From an uncultured Clostridia bacterium (GTDB lineage Bacteria > Bacillota > Clostridia > Oscillospirales > Acutalibacteraceae), in the NCBI GenBank assembly GCA_946535695.1, contig CAMNDS010000002.1:1-23245 (forward strand): a DNA stretch of 23,245 nt. Reading direction: 5' to 3'. Under the pieces are notes generated by a model, which saw only the letters and a program-made list of their open reading frames with translations, did no database searches and was not told the DNA's origin. Numbering within the stretch: the first letter of the stretch is position 1; every line of letters begins with the position of its first letter. The position numbers and the translations under genes were made by a program. Shown piece by piece: positions 1 through 6,189 of this stretch.

Positions 1-108
1 ATGTGTATAACGGCTCCAAAGAAGTGTCCCGTCGGGAGTAATTATTCGATTCGCAATAATCTTTCTATTTTCAATAAACTGTTGATTGTGTGGTTGAATT
101 TTTTCCAT
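1..108 (-). CDS. Hypothetical protein, N-terminal 36 codons (runs off left edge)
   Basis: On the minus strand an ATG at 108-106 opens a frame that stays open to the window edge. It begins MEKIQPHNQQF and continues through RIITPDGTLLWSRYTH. I associate the 'TPDGT...SR..H' pattern with a small uncharacterised protein family of Bacteroidales and their phages, from memory only. The ATG follows an A/T-rich leader with no Shine-Dalgarno sequence, and a repeated element (109-151) that also occurs at other operon boundaries lies directly upstream, so a promoter there is plausible. No function can be given. Most of the gene lies outside the window. Confidence 0.6.
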   Translation of the reverse strand, partial: MEKIQPHNQQFIENRKIIANRIITPDGTLLWSRYTH

Positions 109-151
109 GTTTTTATATATAAAAAATATGATAATATTTAGTTATTTATAT
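109..151 (-). repeat. Operon-boundary repeat, copy A
   Basis: Read on the plus strand, this copy contains TTTTTATATATAAAA followed by GATAATATTTAGTTATTTAT. It matches copy B (3564-3605) at nearly every position and copy C (22950-22998) more loosely. Each copy sits in a gap upstream of a minus-strand gene start. Copy C contains a perfect terminator hairpin; copy A keeps only the GATAAT half. It may be a combined terminator/promoter module. No promoter function is shown. Confidence 0.5.
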
Positions 152-154
152 ATT

Positions 155-391
155 CTACCGAAAATCACTTAAATAAACATATTTACAAAGATAATTCGTC
201 CGCCGGTTATAACCATTATTTTCTTTAATTTTTACACATGTTGCCACACACGGATAAGTTTTTGGCTCTTCTGGATAATAATCTTCATATGATGTATATT
301 GATTATACTATGCTCGTACAACCTCTTTCTATTTGTCAAACCCTGCTTTATTGGTTAGTAAAATTTTTTCAGACCATGAATATTCTTTCAT
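155..391 (-). pseudogene. Remnant ORF with two internal TAG codons
   Basis: An ATG at 391-389 opens a frame beginning MKEYSWSEKILL. It is interrupted by TAG at 331-329 (after GFDK) and TAG at 310-308 (after KEVVRA), then continues as YNQYTSYEDYYPEEPKTYP and on to a third TAG at 157-155. The segments have protein-like composition and keep one frame, so this is probably a gene broken by nonsense changes. It may be a decayed relative of the 'AKLLKEAGFD' family found at 2368-2805, but that similarity is weak. The alternative is that TAG is a sense codon here. The rest of 109-611 holds another broken gene and a repeat; I see no intact gene in that stretch. Confidence 0.4.
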
Positions 392-411
392 GTTTTTCTT
401 TTTATTATCGT

Positions 412-609
412 TTAATAATCAACATTATCCACATCGCTGCGGTAATAAGAAAAACTATCACAATTTCTTAAAACAGAAGGTAGTGAATATGATTCTTTAT
501 AAAAACAATCCGCACTACATTATCGGCGGGATGTCCTAACTCCAACAACCTCTTCGACTGCTCGGGAGTGGTATAGTTTATAGTTGTTTTGCAGTTTCTT
601 TATTATCAT
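412..609 (-). pseudogene. Broken 'TPEQ' small gene, copy 1
   Basis: The frame reads TINYTTPEQSKRLLELGHPADN, then must shift by one base to continue as SADCFYKESYSLPSVLRNCD up to TAA at 414-412. 'TPEQ...LLELG.PA...AD' is a pattern I know from small Bacteroidales and phage proteins of unknown function. The only ATG (609-607), preceded by a strong Shine-Dalgarno sequence, is out of frame and yields only a 29-residue peptide ending at 520. The gene is therefore broken at its start and in its middle. The mid-gene frameshift is shared with copy 2 (2808-2998), so it predates the duplication or is read through in some way. Confidence 0.6.
451..581. repeat. 131-bp direct repeat, copy 1
   Basis: This segment matches 2844-2986 with one substitution (G versus A in the GGGATRTCC stretch) and a 12-bp gap. 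Copy 2 has 12 extra bases that add LTEQ in frame after PEQ. Near-identity over 131 bp indicates recent duplication or gene conversion. It carries the body of the broken 'TPEQ' gene. Confidence 0.9.
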
Positions 610-611
610 AA

Positions 612-956
612 TTAGTCCTCCTTTAGTTTATTGGTTGTACTTAAATTACAACTCATAATAATCATATTCGGATCATAGCCTTCTCCAATAATCATAAATC
701 CTTTTCTCTTATACCAGTCTGCTTTCCATCCTTCATCGCATTGTAAAGTTAGAACCTCACAATCATATTCTTTTGCAATGAGTTTGGCGGTATCTAAAAG
801 TTTATTTCCAATACCGCAGTGTCTATGCTTGTCGTCAACTATAAGTGTAGATAGAAAAGCGACCGTAGGAGTCTTATTTGGTATAGTTATTCTACATAAT
901 CCGTATTCAGAAGTTATAAATAAATCTATGCCATAATCATTTATATATTTAATCAT
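612..956 (-). CDS. GNAT-family N-acetyltransferase
   Basis: The 114-residue protein fits the short GNAT fold, which transfers acetyl from acetyl-CoA to an amine. The core strand FLSTLIVDDKHRH (residues about 34-46) leads into CGIGNKLLDTAK, which matches the pyrophosphate-binding loop (R/Q-x-x-G-x-G/A) and following helix. The later LTLQCDEGW and WYKRKGF match the usual 'Y.k.GF' element near the C-terminus. It lacks the first strands of larger GNATs but is near the normal length for phage and Bacteroidales versions. Substrate is unknown. It lies 1 bp downstream of the 958-1473 gene, so the two are probably co-transcribed. A divergent copy of its last ~120 bp lies at 2043-2163. Confidence 0.8.
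   Translation of the reverse strand: MIKYINDYGIDLFITSEYGLCRITIPNKTPTVAFLSTLIVDDKHRHCGIGNKLLDTAKLIAKEYDCEVLTLQCDEGWKADWYKRKGFMIIGEGYDPNMIIMSCNLSTTNKLKED
617..624 (-). promoter_or_regulatory. Isolated strong Shine-Dalgarno sequence
   Basis: Minus-strand AAAGGAGG lies 7 nt before ATG 609-607, inside the last codons of the acetyltransferase gene. It is the only good Shine-Dalgarno match I noticed; most starts here have A-rich leaders. The ATG it serves now opens only a short out-of-frame peptide. The duplicated counterpart near 2050 has weakened to AAAGAGG. Confidence 0.5.
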
Positions 957-957
957 A

Positions 958-1473
958 TTATTCTGGTTTATCAGTTGTACCTACAAGATGTTCGTTGCCT
1001 TCGTATGGGATACATTCTCTCCATATTTCTATGTCAGTAAGTACCTTATAGTAAATAGTTCCTTTATCATCATCAAAAGAAGATTCAATAATTCGTTCAA
1101 ATAGAGCTGGATACCAACATGCATCATTATTTCCTTTATCATAATGCCCTCTTACAAGCACTTTATCAAATGGCTTGAACTGCGGCTCATCGGGAACTTC
1201 AAGAGCGAGGTCAAACCACATTTCTCCATAATTAGAACTGTGCATCGCTCTACCATCCTGATGATATATCCACAACTTCTCTTTTTCAAAATCATGTGCA
1301 GGAACCTTTACAATTAAGAATTTCTCGCTGCACTTATCTTGATATTCTGCGGCAAAGTCGAGAATCTCACACACTTGTTTCGGTGCGCCACTTCTTATTA
1401 TTTTACCCTCAATTTCTCCTGCTTGGATTTTCTCCGCCATTTCCAAGTTGAACGGAATAATCTTTGTTTTCAT
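958..1473 (-). CDS. Hypothetical protein (MKTKIIPF family)
   Basis: A 171-residue acidic, soluble-looking protein without signal peptide or membrane segments. It starts MKTKIIPFNLEMAEKIQAGE and ends with CIPYEGNEHLVGTTDKPE; the central FKPFDKVLVRGHYD resembles a small beta-rich domain. I have seen this start-and-end pattern in uncharacterised proteins of Bacteroidales mobile elements and phages, but no function is known to me. The ATG follows an A-rich leader (AAAAGTAATAACG). Its first ~24 bp are duplicated at 1755-1778 upstream of the next gene. Confidence 0.7.
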   Translation of the reverse strand: MKTKIIPFNLEMAEKIQAGEIEGKIIRSGAPKQVCEILDFAAEYQDKCSEKFLIVKVPAHDFEKEKLWIYHQDGRAMHSSNYGEMWFDLALEVPDEPQFKPFDKVLVRGHYDKGNNDACWYPALFERIIESSFDDDKGTIYYKVLTDIEIWRECIPYEGNEHLVGTTDKPE

Positions 1474-1487
1474 AATCGTTATTACTT

Positions 1488-1748
1488 TTATAGATTTTTA
1501 CACAGTTCTTCTTTTGTTTTATACACCTCATTTTCATTTTTTATGTAGACTTTATTTTTGTTCCATTCCGGAAACATCTTATATTCTTCTATTTTTTCAA
1601 AAAAAGTGTACTTTATACGAAGTTTATCATTAGAGAAAAAGAATGGTTCATAGTCAATGCCAATCTTTTCTACTGGCAAATTTAAAATCTTATTATCAGC
1701 AATAAACCATAAAAAGTCACCAATATTGTATTTTGTGTTGAATGTCAT
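1488..1748 (-). CDS. Small hypothetical protein
   Basis: An 86-residue protein beginning MTFNTKYNIGDFLWFI and ending VYKTKEELCKNL. The layout, with 'KYNIGD.vWF' near the start and 'y.TKEEL..sL' at the end, is one I associate with short uncharacterised phage proteins; the first part may form a small beta barrel. The start codon overlaps the stop of a ten-codon upstream ORF (ATGA overlap at 1745-1748), so translation may be coupled. Function unknown. Confidence 0.65.
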   Translation of the reverse strand: MTFNTKYNIGDFLWFIADNKILNLPVEKIGIDYEPFFFSNDKLRIKYTFFEKIEEYKMFPEWNKNKVYIKNENEVYKTKEELCKNL

Positions 1749-1777
1749 AACTCAAACGGAATAATCTTTGTTTTCAT
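1745..1777 (-). pseudogene. Ten-residue mini-ORF copied from a neighbouring gene start
   Basis: The minus strand reads ATG at 1777-1775, encoding MKTKIIPFEL, then TGA at 1747-1745. The first eight residues and ~24 bases repeat the start of the 958-1473 gene. The stop overlaps the ATG of the 86-residue gene as ATGA. It is either a leftover of a deleted paralogue or a leader peptide that delivers ribosomes to the next start. It is too short for ordinary gene finders. Confidence 0.55.
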
Positions 1778-1778
1778 A

Positions 1779-2045
1779 TTATTTCTCTAATTTCAAAAAT
1801 ACATATCCAGTAAATCTATTCTTTATTGGATGATTATTAATTATATTATCAACTACTTTCATATTCCATTGATGTTCCTCATCATCATTGAATATATAAT
1901 GATTTTCCTCAAGTTCTCTTGCAATATCTTCAACTGACTTTCCATCAGCATGTAACTTAAGTATTTCTACTACAAGAGTTTCAAATGAAGGATTCCCGTG
2001 CTTTTTTTCTTTTGGTTCTATAAATTCGTCTATATACAATCTCAT
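1779..2045 (-). CDS. Small hypothetical protein, possible HTH segment
   Basis: An 88-residue charged protein. The middle segment, FETLVVEILKLHADGKSVE followed by DIARELEE, has the length and spacing of a helix-turn-helix, but I cannot match it to a named family. No membrane segment is visible. The leader of this gene, including its ATG at 2045-2043, lies in a copied piece of the acetyltransferase 3' end (2043-2163), so the gene inherited its upstream sequence by duplication. Function unknown. Confidence 0.6.
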   Translation of the reverse strand: MRLYIDEFIEPKEKKHGNPSFETLVVEILKLHADGKSVEDIARELEENHYIFNDDEEHQWNMKVVDNIINNHPIKNRFTGYVFLKLEK

Positions 2046-2163
2046 AACTAATCCTCTTTTGGTGTATCACTTATACTTAAATTATAACTTATAATACATA
2101 TTTGGGTCATAACCTTCTCCAATAATTACGAATTCTTTCTTTTCATACCAACTGCATATCCAC
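2043..2163 (-). pseudogene. Duplicated 3' fragment of the acetyltransferase gene
   Basis: This stretch aligns along its length with 607-727, the 3' end and downstream leader of the GNAT gene. Read in the original frame it gives WYEKKEFVIIGEGYDPNM, against WYKRKGFMIIGEGYDPNM in the intact gene; it then loses the frame and stops. There is no start codon or upstream GNAT core, so it cannot make an acetyltransferase. It now provides the C-terminal codons of the 2126-2365 gene in a different frame and the leader of the 1779-2045 gene. Confidence 0.8.
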
Positions 2164-2365
2164 AACTTTGGACAATACCTTCATTAGTTATTAAATCAAA
2201 ACAATAAAAGCAATCTCCCGCTAAACTTTGAACAATTGCTTGACAAGGTAGATATTTTTTATGGTTCTCGAAAGTGCTACCAAATGCAGAATAATCTTTA
2301 TCTAAAAGCACCTTAAACTCAACGTTTCTCGGAACTGAATTTAGTCCTAATGGGTCATTCCACAT
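2126..2365 (-). CDS. Hypothetical protein with a recombined C-terminus
   Basis: A 79-residue protein starting MWNDPLGLNSVPRNVEFKV. The segment up to IVQSCGYAV looks native. The last residues, GMKRKNS, come from reading the copied acetyltransferase fragment in another frame. The gene was therefore probably fused to, or truncated by, the duplicated fragment, and the original C-terminus may be lost. Function unknown. It lies 2 bp after the end of the 2368-2805 gene and is likely in the same transcript. Confidence 0.55.
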   Translation of the reverse strand: MWNDPLGLNSVPRNVEFKVLLDKDYSAFGSTFENHKKYLPCQAIVQSLAGDCFYCFDLITNEGIVQSCGYAVGMKRKNS

Positions 2366-2367
2366 AC

Positions 2368-2805
2368 TTATTCTCCTTTCTTTAAAATCATTTCGAGTGC
2401 TTTCTTGATACCTGATTCTTGAGCTTCTTCGTAAATATCAAATGAATCATCTAAAGTACTTATAGTTTCACATCTTTCATTTTGAATATCACAATCAAAT
2501 ATAGGTTTACCGTATTCATAATGAAATGTCCAACCATCGCTATTAGTAACTGCACGTTTATTTTCAATTGCAACTATTCCAATATAAATACCTTTTACTT
2601 CTCTCAGCCATCTTTGTGCTACATCGAGAGTTGGTGCTTTGAGATATTTGCATGTATTTGAATTGTAATTAGTGCATTCTACACTACCATTAGGATGAAA
2701 TTCAATACCATCAAAATATCCTCTACATTCCCAGTCAAATCCAGCTTCTTTTAGCAGTTTTGCTACTTCTAAAGATACATAGTATTCGTGATTTATTACT
2801 TTCAT
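2368..2805 (-). CDS. Hypothetical protein, 'AKLLKEAGFD' family, paralogue 1
   Basis: A 145-residue protein. The N-terminal YYVSLEVAKLLKEAGFDWEC (residues about 8-27) is a helix followed by the paired aromatic/Cys pattern typical of this family, and PTLDVAQRWLREVKGIYIGI (about 58-77) is its second conserved block. I recognise the family as widespread in Bacteroidales genomes and their phages, with no known role. A paralogue with the same two blocks lies at 3064-3546. No catalytic motif or membrane segment is visible. Confidence 0.75.
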   Translation of the reverse strand: MKVINHEYYVSLEVAKLLKEAGFDWECRGYFDGIEFHPNGSVECTNYNSNTCKYLKAPTLDVAQRWLREVKGIYIGIVAIENKRAVTNSDGWTFHYEYGKPIFDCDIQNERCETISTLDDSFDIYEEAQESGIKKALEMILKKGE

Positions 2806-2807
2806 AC

Positions 2808-2998
2808 TCAGTCTTTCTTTGTTTTAGTGGTTGTGTATAAATTAAAACTATCACAATTTCTTAAAACAGAAGGTAGTGAATATGATTCTTTATAAAAACA
2901 ATCCGCACTACATTATCGGCGGGATATCCTAACTCCAACAACCTCTTCGACTGCTCGGTCAACTGCTCGGGAGTGGTATAGTTTATTATAGATTTCAT
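2808..2998 (-). pseudogene. Frameshifted 'TPEQ' small gene, copy 2
   Basis: An ATG at 2998-2996 opens MKSIINYTTPEQLTEQ, then SKRLLELGYPADN, and the raw frame runs to TAA at 2863-2861 as a 45-residue peptide ending HIHYLLF. The family-like continuation SADCFYKESYSLPSVLRNCD lies in another frame and runs to TGA at 2810-2808; one added base near the GATAATGTAGTG stretch would join them. Either the gene is broken, or the 45-residue product is now the real protein. Copy 1 at 412-609 carries the same lesion. Confidence 0.6.
2844..2986. repeat. 143-bp direct repeat, copy 2
   Basis: Partner of 451-581: one substitution and 12 extra bases apart from perfect identity. The extra 12 bases repeat the neighbouring CTGCTCGG, so the size difference looks like replication slippage. 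Confidence 0.9.
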
Positions 2999-3063
2999 TT
3001 ACTTATAAATTTATTAAAAATTTTTCTTTAAAATCATTAATATCCGTTTTTCCTGATTTTTCT

Positions 3064-3546
3064 TTAATTTCGCTTAGTAGATTTTGCAAGATAATATTTC
3101 AAATAATGTTGAATTGAATTATCAACAACTTCTTCATATCGTGTACTCCGCAATCCCTTAGTATCTATATCATCTATTAACTGATTATTATTTACATCAA
3201 CAAATGTTGAAAAATATGTTTGAGTGCGAATTGAATAATGAATAGTAATATGAATTCCTAAATTATTTCTCAACCAGTTCAGCACATCAAATAATATTGG
3301 GCGAGCGAGGCATTTTCCGTATCCATGCAAACTATTTTTATAGTTAAAATAATATGCTTTGCCGTATTGAATATGTTTGATTTCTTTGCCCTCTCCTCTC
3401 GCCTTTAACTCATACTCTTCATCTTCGTCAATTGACTCACCATTATGTCGATGATCCCACCCGTAAAACGAATCACACCACTCGTCATATTCTGCTTTCT
3501 TTAGAAGTTTAGCAGTATTAACACTTACATAGCGATTAGTTTCCAT
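3064..3546 (-). CDS. Hypothetical protein, 'AKLLKEAGFD' family, paralogue 2
   Basis: A 160-residue protein with the same layout as the 2368-2805 product: RYVSVNTAKLLKKAEYDEWC near the N-terminus and PILFDVLNWLRNNLGIHITI (residues about 83-102) in the middle. The two proteins are clearly divergent, so this is an old duplication or a separate acquisition. A ~50-bp leader containing boundary repeat B separates it from the IMPDH-family gene upstream, so it may have its own promoter. Function unknown. Confidence 0.7.
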   Translation of the reverse strand: METNRYVSVNTAKLLKKAEYDEWCDSFYGWDHRHNGESIDEDEEYELKARGEGKEIKHIQYGKAYYFNYKNSLHGYGKCLARPILFDVLNWLRNNLGIHITIHYSIRTQTYFSTFVDVNNNQLIDDIDTKGLRSTRYEEVVDNSIQHYLKYYLAKSTKRN

Positions 3547-3563
3547 AAAACGTAATATTTTAT

Positions 3564-3605
3564 ATTTTTATATATAAAAGATACGATAATATTTAGTTAT
3601 TTATT
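3564..3605 (-). repeat. Operon-boundary repeat, copy B
   Basis: Contains TTTTTATATATAAAAGATACG followed by ATAATATTTAGTTATTTAT on the plus strand, almost the same as copy A (109-151). It overlaps the stop codon of the IMPDH-family gene (3597-3599) and precedes the next minus-strand gene (start 3546). The position suits a terminator plus promoter, but only a weak hairpin is visible here. Confidence 0.5.
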
Positions 3606-4727
3606 AATGGAATTTTTTGCACCTTCAGATAATATAGCTAATTCTACGTTTCCTACAAATTCGTCTAGATTTCTTGCGTTACAATAAGACATCGCGGAAC
3701 GAAGATAATCTGTGAAATTTTCAGTCCATTGTTTCACTGTGTAGTCAATAGTTATTTCTTTTTCAATACCTTCTGACGTTTTTGTTTTTATTTCATCATT
3801 TATCTTTCCTTGTGCTTTTTGAATTTTAATCTGCGCTTTGCGCGTTGACATTCCATATACGGCCTTTTTAAGAGGAGAATAATCTCTTATTAAAGATTTT
3901 TTATAAGTTTCATCTCCTGAATTGAAACGAAGATTATTCAGATCGGTTAATGTTAAGTATGTGAATTCTTTACTTGGACGTTCTGCAGACATAAACTCGG
4001 CGGCACTCTCAAAACATTTAGCTAACGTCGTACCAATCATTACATAGTCGGCACCCAAAGCCAATGCTTTAATAGCATTAGAATAAGAATTGATACCACC
4101 ATCGGCTATTATTTTACATTGTAAATCATTATCTTTTTTTATTCTTAAACATCTATCCAATAAAGTAGCCATAGGCATATGTACTGCAGTATTAGATGAT
4201 GTGATACAACATGAGCCCGTACCTATCGAACAACGAACATAATCCGCCCCGGCATCTGCTAGCATCTTATACGTCATCTCATTAGCGACATTACCCGCCA
4301 TAATATATAAAGTATAATTATATTTCTTTGCGTTTTCTTTTGCTTTTTTTATAAGATTTTGTAATTCAAAAATATGCCCATTAGCTATATCAATTAATAT
4401 CCTATATGTAGCAACTGCAGTTGTCGATAAAGGTTCATCACAAAACATATTTTTAAACTCTTCTAAACTAATGGCAGTCCAATAACCTTTATTAATAAAT
4501 ACGGCCCTGGTTTTTATAGTTTCTGTACGGGGCAGGATGGCGTTAATATGATTTTGTTCCCAAATATCGAAATTATCAACATTAACAACCGAGTCCATTG
4601 GGGCAGTAAATATCGGTAGTTTATTCTCGTAATAAGGATTACATTCGCTCCGATGTCTTATATACGATCTAATTTCTGGTATAATAGTCACATCGGATAA
4701 CGAATACATTTTTGTATCATTCAGCAT
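3597..4727 (-). CDS. IMP dehydrogenase / GMP reductase family protein
   Basis: A 376-residue TIM-barrel protein of the IMPDH/GMPR family. It has TAPMDSVVN (41-49), corresponding to the substrate-loop 'PMD'; GTGSCCITS (169-177), where Cys174 aligns with the catalytic Cys; IADGGINSYSNAIKALALGA (207-226), with the phosphate-binding Asp; and VYGMSTRKA, followed by SAMSYCNARNLDEF, like the flap and C-terminal elements. IMPDH oxidises IMP to XMP; GMPR does the reverse step from GMP, and sequence alone does not settle which applies. At 376 residues it lacks the CBS pair of typical bacterial IMPDH (~490). Its start overlaps the end of the CofE-like gene, implying coupled translation. With the phosphoribosyltransferase at 19751-20302 it suggests control of guanine nucleotides. 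Confidence 0.85.
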   Translation of the reverse strand: MLNDTKMYSLSDVTIIPEIRSYIRHRSECNPYYENKLPIFTAPMDSVVNVDNFDIWEQNHINAILPRTETIKTRAVFINKGYWTAISLEEFKNMFCDEPLSTTAVATYRILIDIANGHIFELQNLIKKAKENAKKYNYTLYIMAGNVANEMTYKMLADAGADYVRCSIGTGSCCITSSNTAVHMPMATLLDRCLRIKKDNDLQCKIIADGGINSYSNAIKALALGADYVMIGTTLAKCFESAAEFMSAERPSKEFTYLTLTDLNNLRFNSGDETYKKSLIRDYSPLKKAVYGMSTRKAQIKIQKAQGKINDEIKTKTSEGIEKEITIDYTVKQWTENFTDYLRSAMSYCNARNLDEFVGNVELAILSEGAKNSINK

Positions 4728-5826
4728 AATTAGTAAAATAATTTTTAATTAAAACAATAGGCGTTCCTTTATCTCCGCTTCCGGATGTTAAATCAGCTAA
4801 ACTTGCTAATAAATCAACATAACGGCGGGGCGTTGTTCCTTGGCTAGCCATATTTCCAATTAAATTTGAATCTTTAGTTTTTATTTCATTTTGAATAGCT
4901 TGCCGTAATTCATCGCCCGATAGTTCAGAAAATTTTCCATCCGCCAATGCTTTTAATTTCAACTCGTTAGGAGTTCCAAATAAACCCGATGTATAACCCG
5001 GGCATGTAACAGGATCTGCAAATTCCCAGATACCACCTATAGGATCTTTGAAGCAACCGTCGCCGTATACGAGTACCTCCACTTGTTTACCGAATTGGTT
5101 TTTAATTTTTAATTGAATATCTTTACACAAATCGAAACAATTTCTAGGAAATAACTTTAATGTTTCATCGTCTGCTTTATTAGAGCCGAGAACACCATAA
5201 TCCGCATTATATCCAGAATAATTTCCATCTTTTCTTTTCACAGCTGAACTCATCAACCACTTTAATGTATATTTGCTCTCTATAGCATTATGGCACCGCG
5301 CGTCGATAAACATCCAAGTTTTACCGCTCCGTCGATAAAAAAAATCCTCTTCGTTTTGATTTTTAAGATCATCCATTTGCTCAAATGTTAAATCGCAATG
5401 TTCCTCGTCGGCAATTTGTTTATAATAATCTTGAATATCTACGCCGGTAAAAAGATTCTTTCCATAATTAGGATTTCCTTGCTCATCAAAATTACCATTA
5501 AGAATAATACTAATATTAACAGCATATCTTGCAATTCCCCGAAGTATGACAGAAAACCGATTTCTAGACATAATAGGAGAATATAAAACGATATCTGTCG
5601 GTGCATTATTTTCATTCAAAAACTGCACGATATCATCTGTTGTAACATAATTTCCTTGCGCACGTGCAACAATAGATTCCGTAATACAAATAACATCTTT
5701 ATCATTTAATGAAATTGTACTATCTGCAATATATGACGTGAGTGTATTTATTACAATATCCGCAATATTATCTCCTTTTTTAACGATTGGGCATTGTAAC
5801 CCCATTGAAATAACTCCTGTTTTCAT
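4717..5826 (-). CDS. Coenzyme F420-0:L-glutamate ligase (CofE)-like protein
   Basis: A 369-residue protein resembling the CofE family, which joins glutamate to a phosphorylated acceptor using GTP. It opens with the family's PIVKKGDNIADIVINTL (14-30), then LNDKDVICITESIVARAQGN (about 40-59), the most conserved block. The C-terminal half has VYGDGCFKDPIGGIWEFADP and CPGYTSGLFGTPNELKLKAL, like the longer bacterial homologues found in organisms without F420. No F420 pathway gene is visible, so the acceptor is probably something else. It is followed in overlap by the IMPDH-family gene (TGA 4719-4717, ATG 4727-4725). It could be an amide ligase in nucleotide or base modification; that is inference. 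Confidence 0.75.
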   Translation of the reverse strand: MKTGVISMGLQCPIVKKGDNIADIVINTLTSYIADSTISLNDKDVICITESIVARAQGNYVTTDDIVQFLNENNAPTDIVLYSPIMSRNRFSVILRGIARYAVNISIILNGNFDEQGNPNYGKNLFTGVDIQDYYKQIADEEHCDLTFEQMDDLKNQNEEDFFYRRSGKTWMFIDARCHNAIESKYTLKWLMSSAVKRKDGNYSGYNADYGVLGSNKADDETLKLFPRNCFDLCKDIQLKIKNQFGKQVEVLVYGDGCFKDPIGGIWEFADPVTCPGYTSGLFGTPNELKLKALADGKFSELSGDELRQAIQNEIKTKDSNLIGNMASQGTTPRRYVDLLASLADLTSGSGDKGTPIVLIKNYFTNYAE

Positions 5827-5835
5827 ACATATAAA

Positions 5836-5867
5836 TATAAAAAACAGCTAAAATAAATTTAGCTGTT
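5836..5867 (-). terminator. Hairpin terminator overlapping a stop codon
   Basis: On the minus strand AACAGCTAAA (5867-5858) pairs perfectly with TTTAGCTGTT (5852-5843) around a 5-nt loop and runs into a U-tract. The TAG stop of the 5848-6189 gene is inside the hairpin, so the codons for its C-terminal EQLNLF form one arm. It could reduce transcription into the CofE-like gene downstream. Confidence 0.7.
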
Positions 5868-6189
5868 CGCCTCTATATTTTCTCAGTGTCCCTTTAAGAT
5901 CTTGAGTCTCGCAAAGTTCCATATATAAATCCAATATTGGATCGCCATCTTGCCACTCATATGGCTCCACATCTTGAATGACTTTTGGATTAAGTCGTTT
6001 ACCTGTTTTTTGAAAATAATACTCGGCTTGCTCTGGGGTTACGTTTTGAAATGTCGATACTGCCCATTGGAAATACTCTAAATCTTTATCTATTAATTCT
6101 TCAATAGTCTTACCTTTATATTTAGTATACCAAAATTTTACAATCGGCCATTCTCCGTTTCGGTTATCGCTAAGTTTTTTATTCATCAT
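5848..6189 (-). CDS. ExoX C-terminal-domain-like protein with clamp-binding tail
   Basis: A 113-residue protein. WYTKYKGKTIEELIDKDLEY (about 21-40) followed by FQWAV resembles the small domain at the C-terminus of exonuclease X and related phage proteins ('GKYKGK.iEEv..DYl.W'). The nuclease domain itself is absent. The protein ends EQLNLF, where QLNLF fits the bacterial sliding-clamp binding consensus QL(S/D)LF, so it probably docks on a clamp during replication or repair. It overlaps the 6179-6688 gene by 11 bp. Its stop is TAG, rare in this window, and lies inside a terminator. The clamp itself is not in the window. Confidence 0.6.
   Translation of the reverse strand: MMNKKLSDNRNGEWPIVKFWYTKYKGKTIEELIDKDLEYFQWAVSTFQNVTPEQAEYYFQKTGKRLNPKVIQDVEPYEWQDGDPILDLYMELCETQDLKGTLRKYRGEQLNLF

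Noticed and set aside
238..539. Plus-strand overlapping ORFs of 77 and 68 residues
   Set aside because: They are antisense to two recognisable broken minus-strand genes and are Cys/Phe/Ile-rich as shadows usually are.
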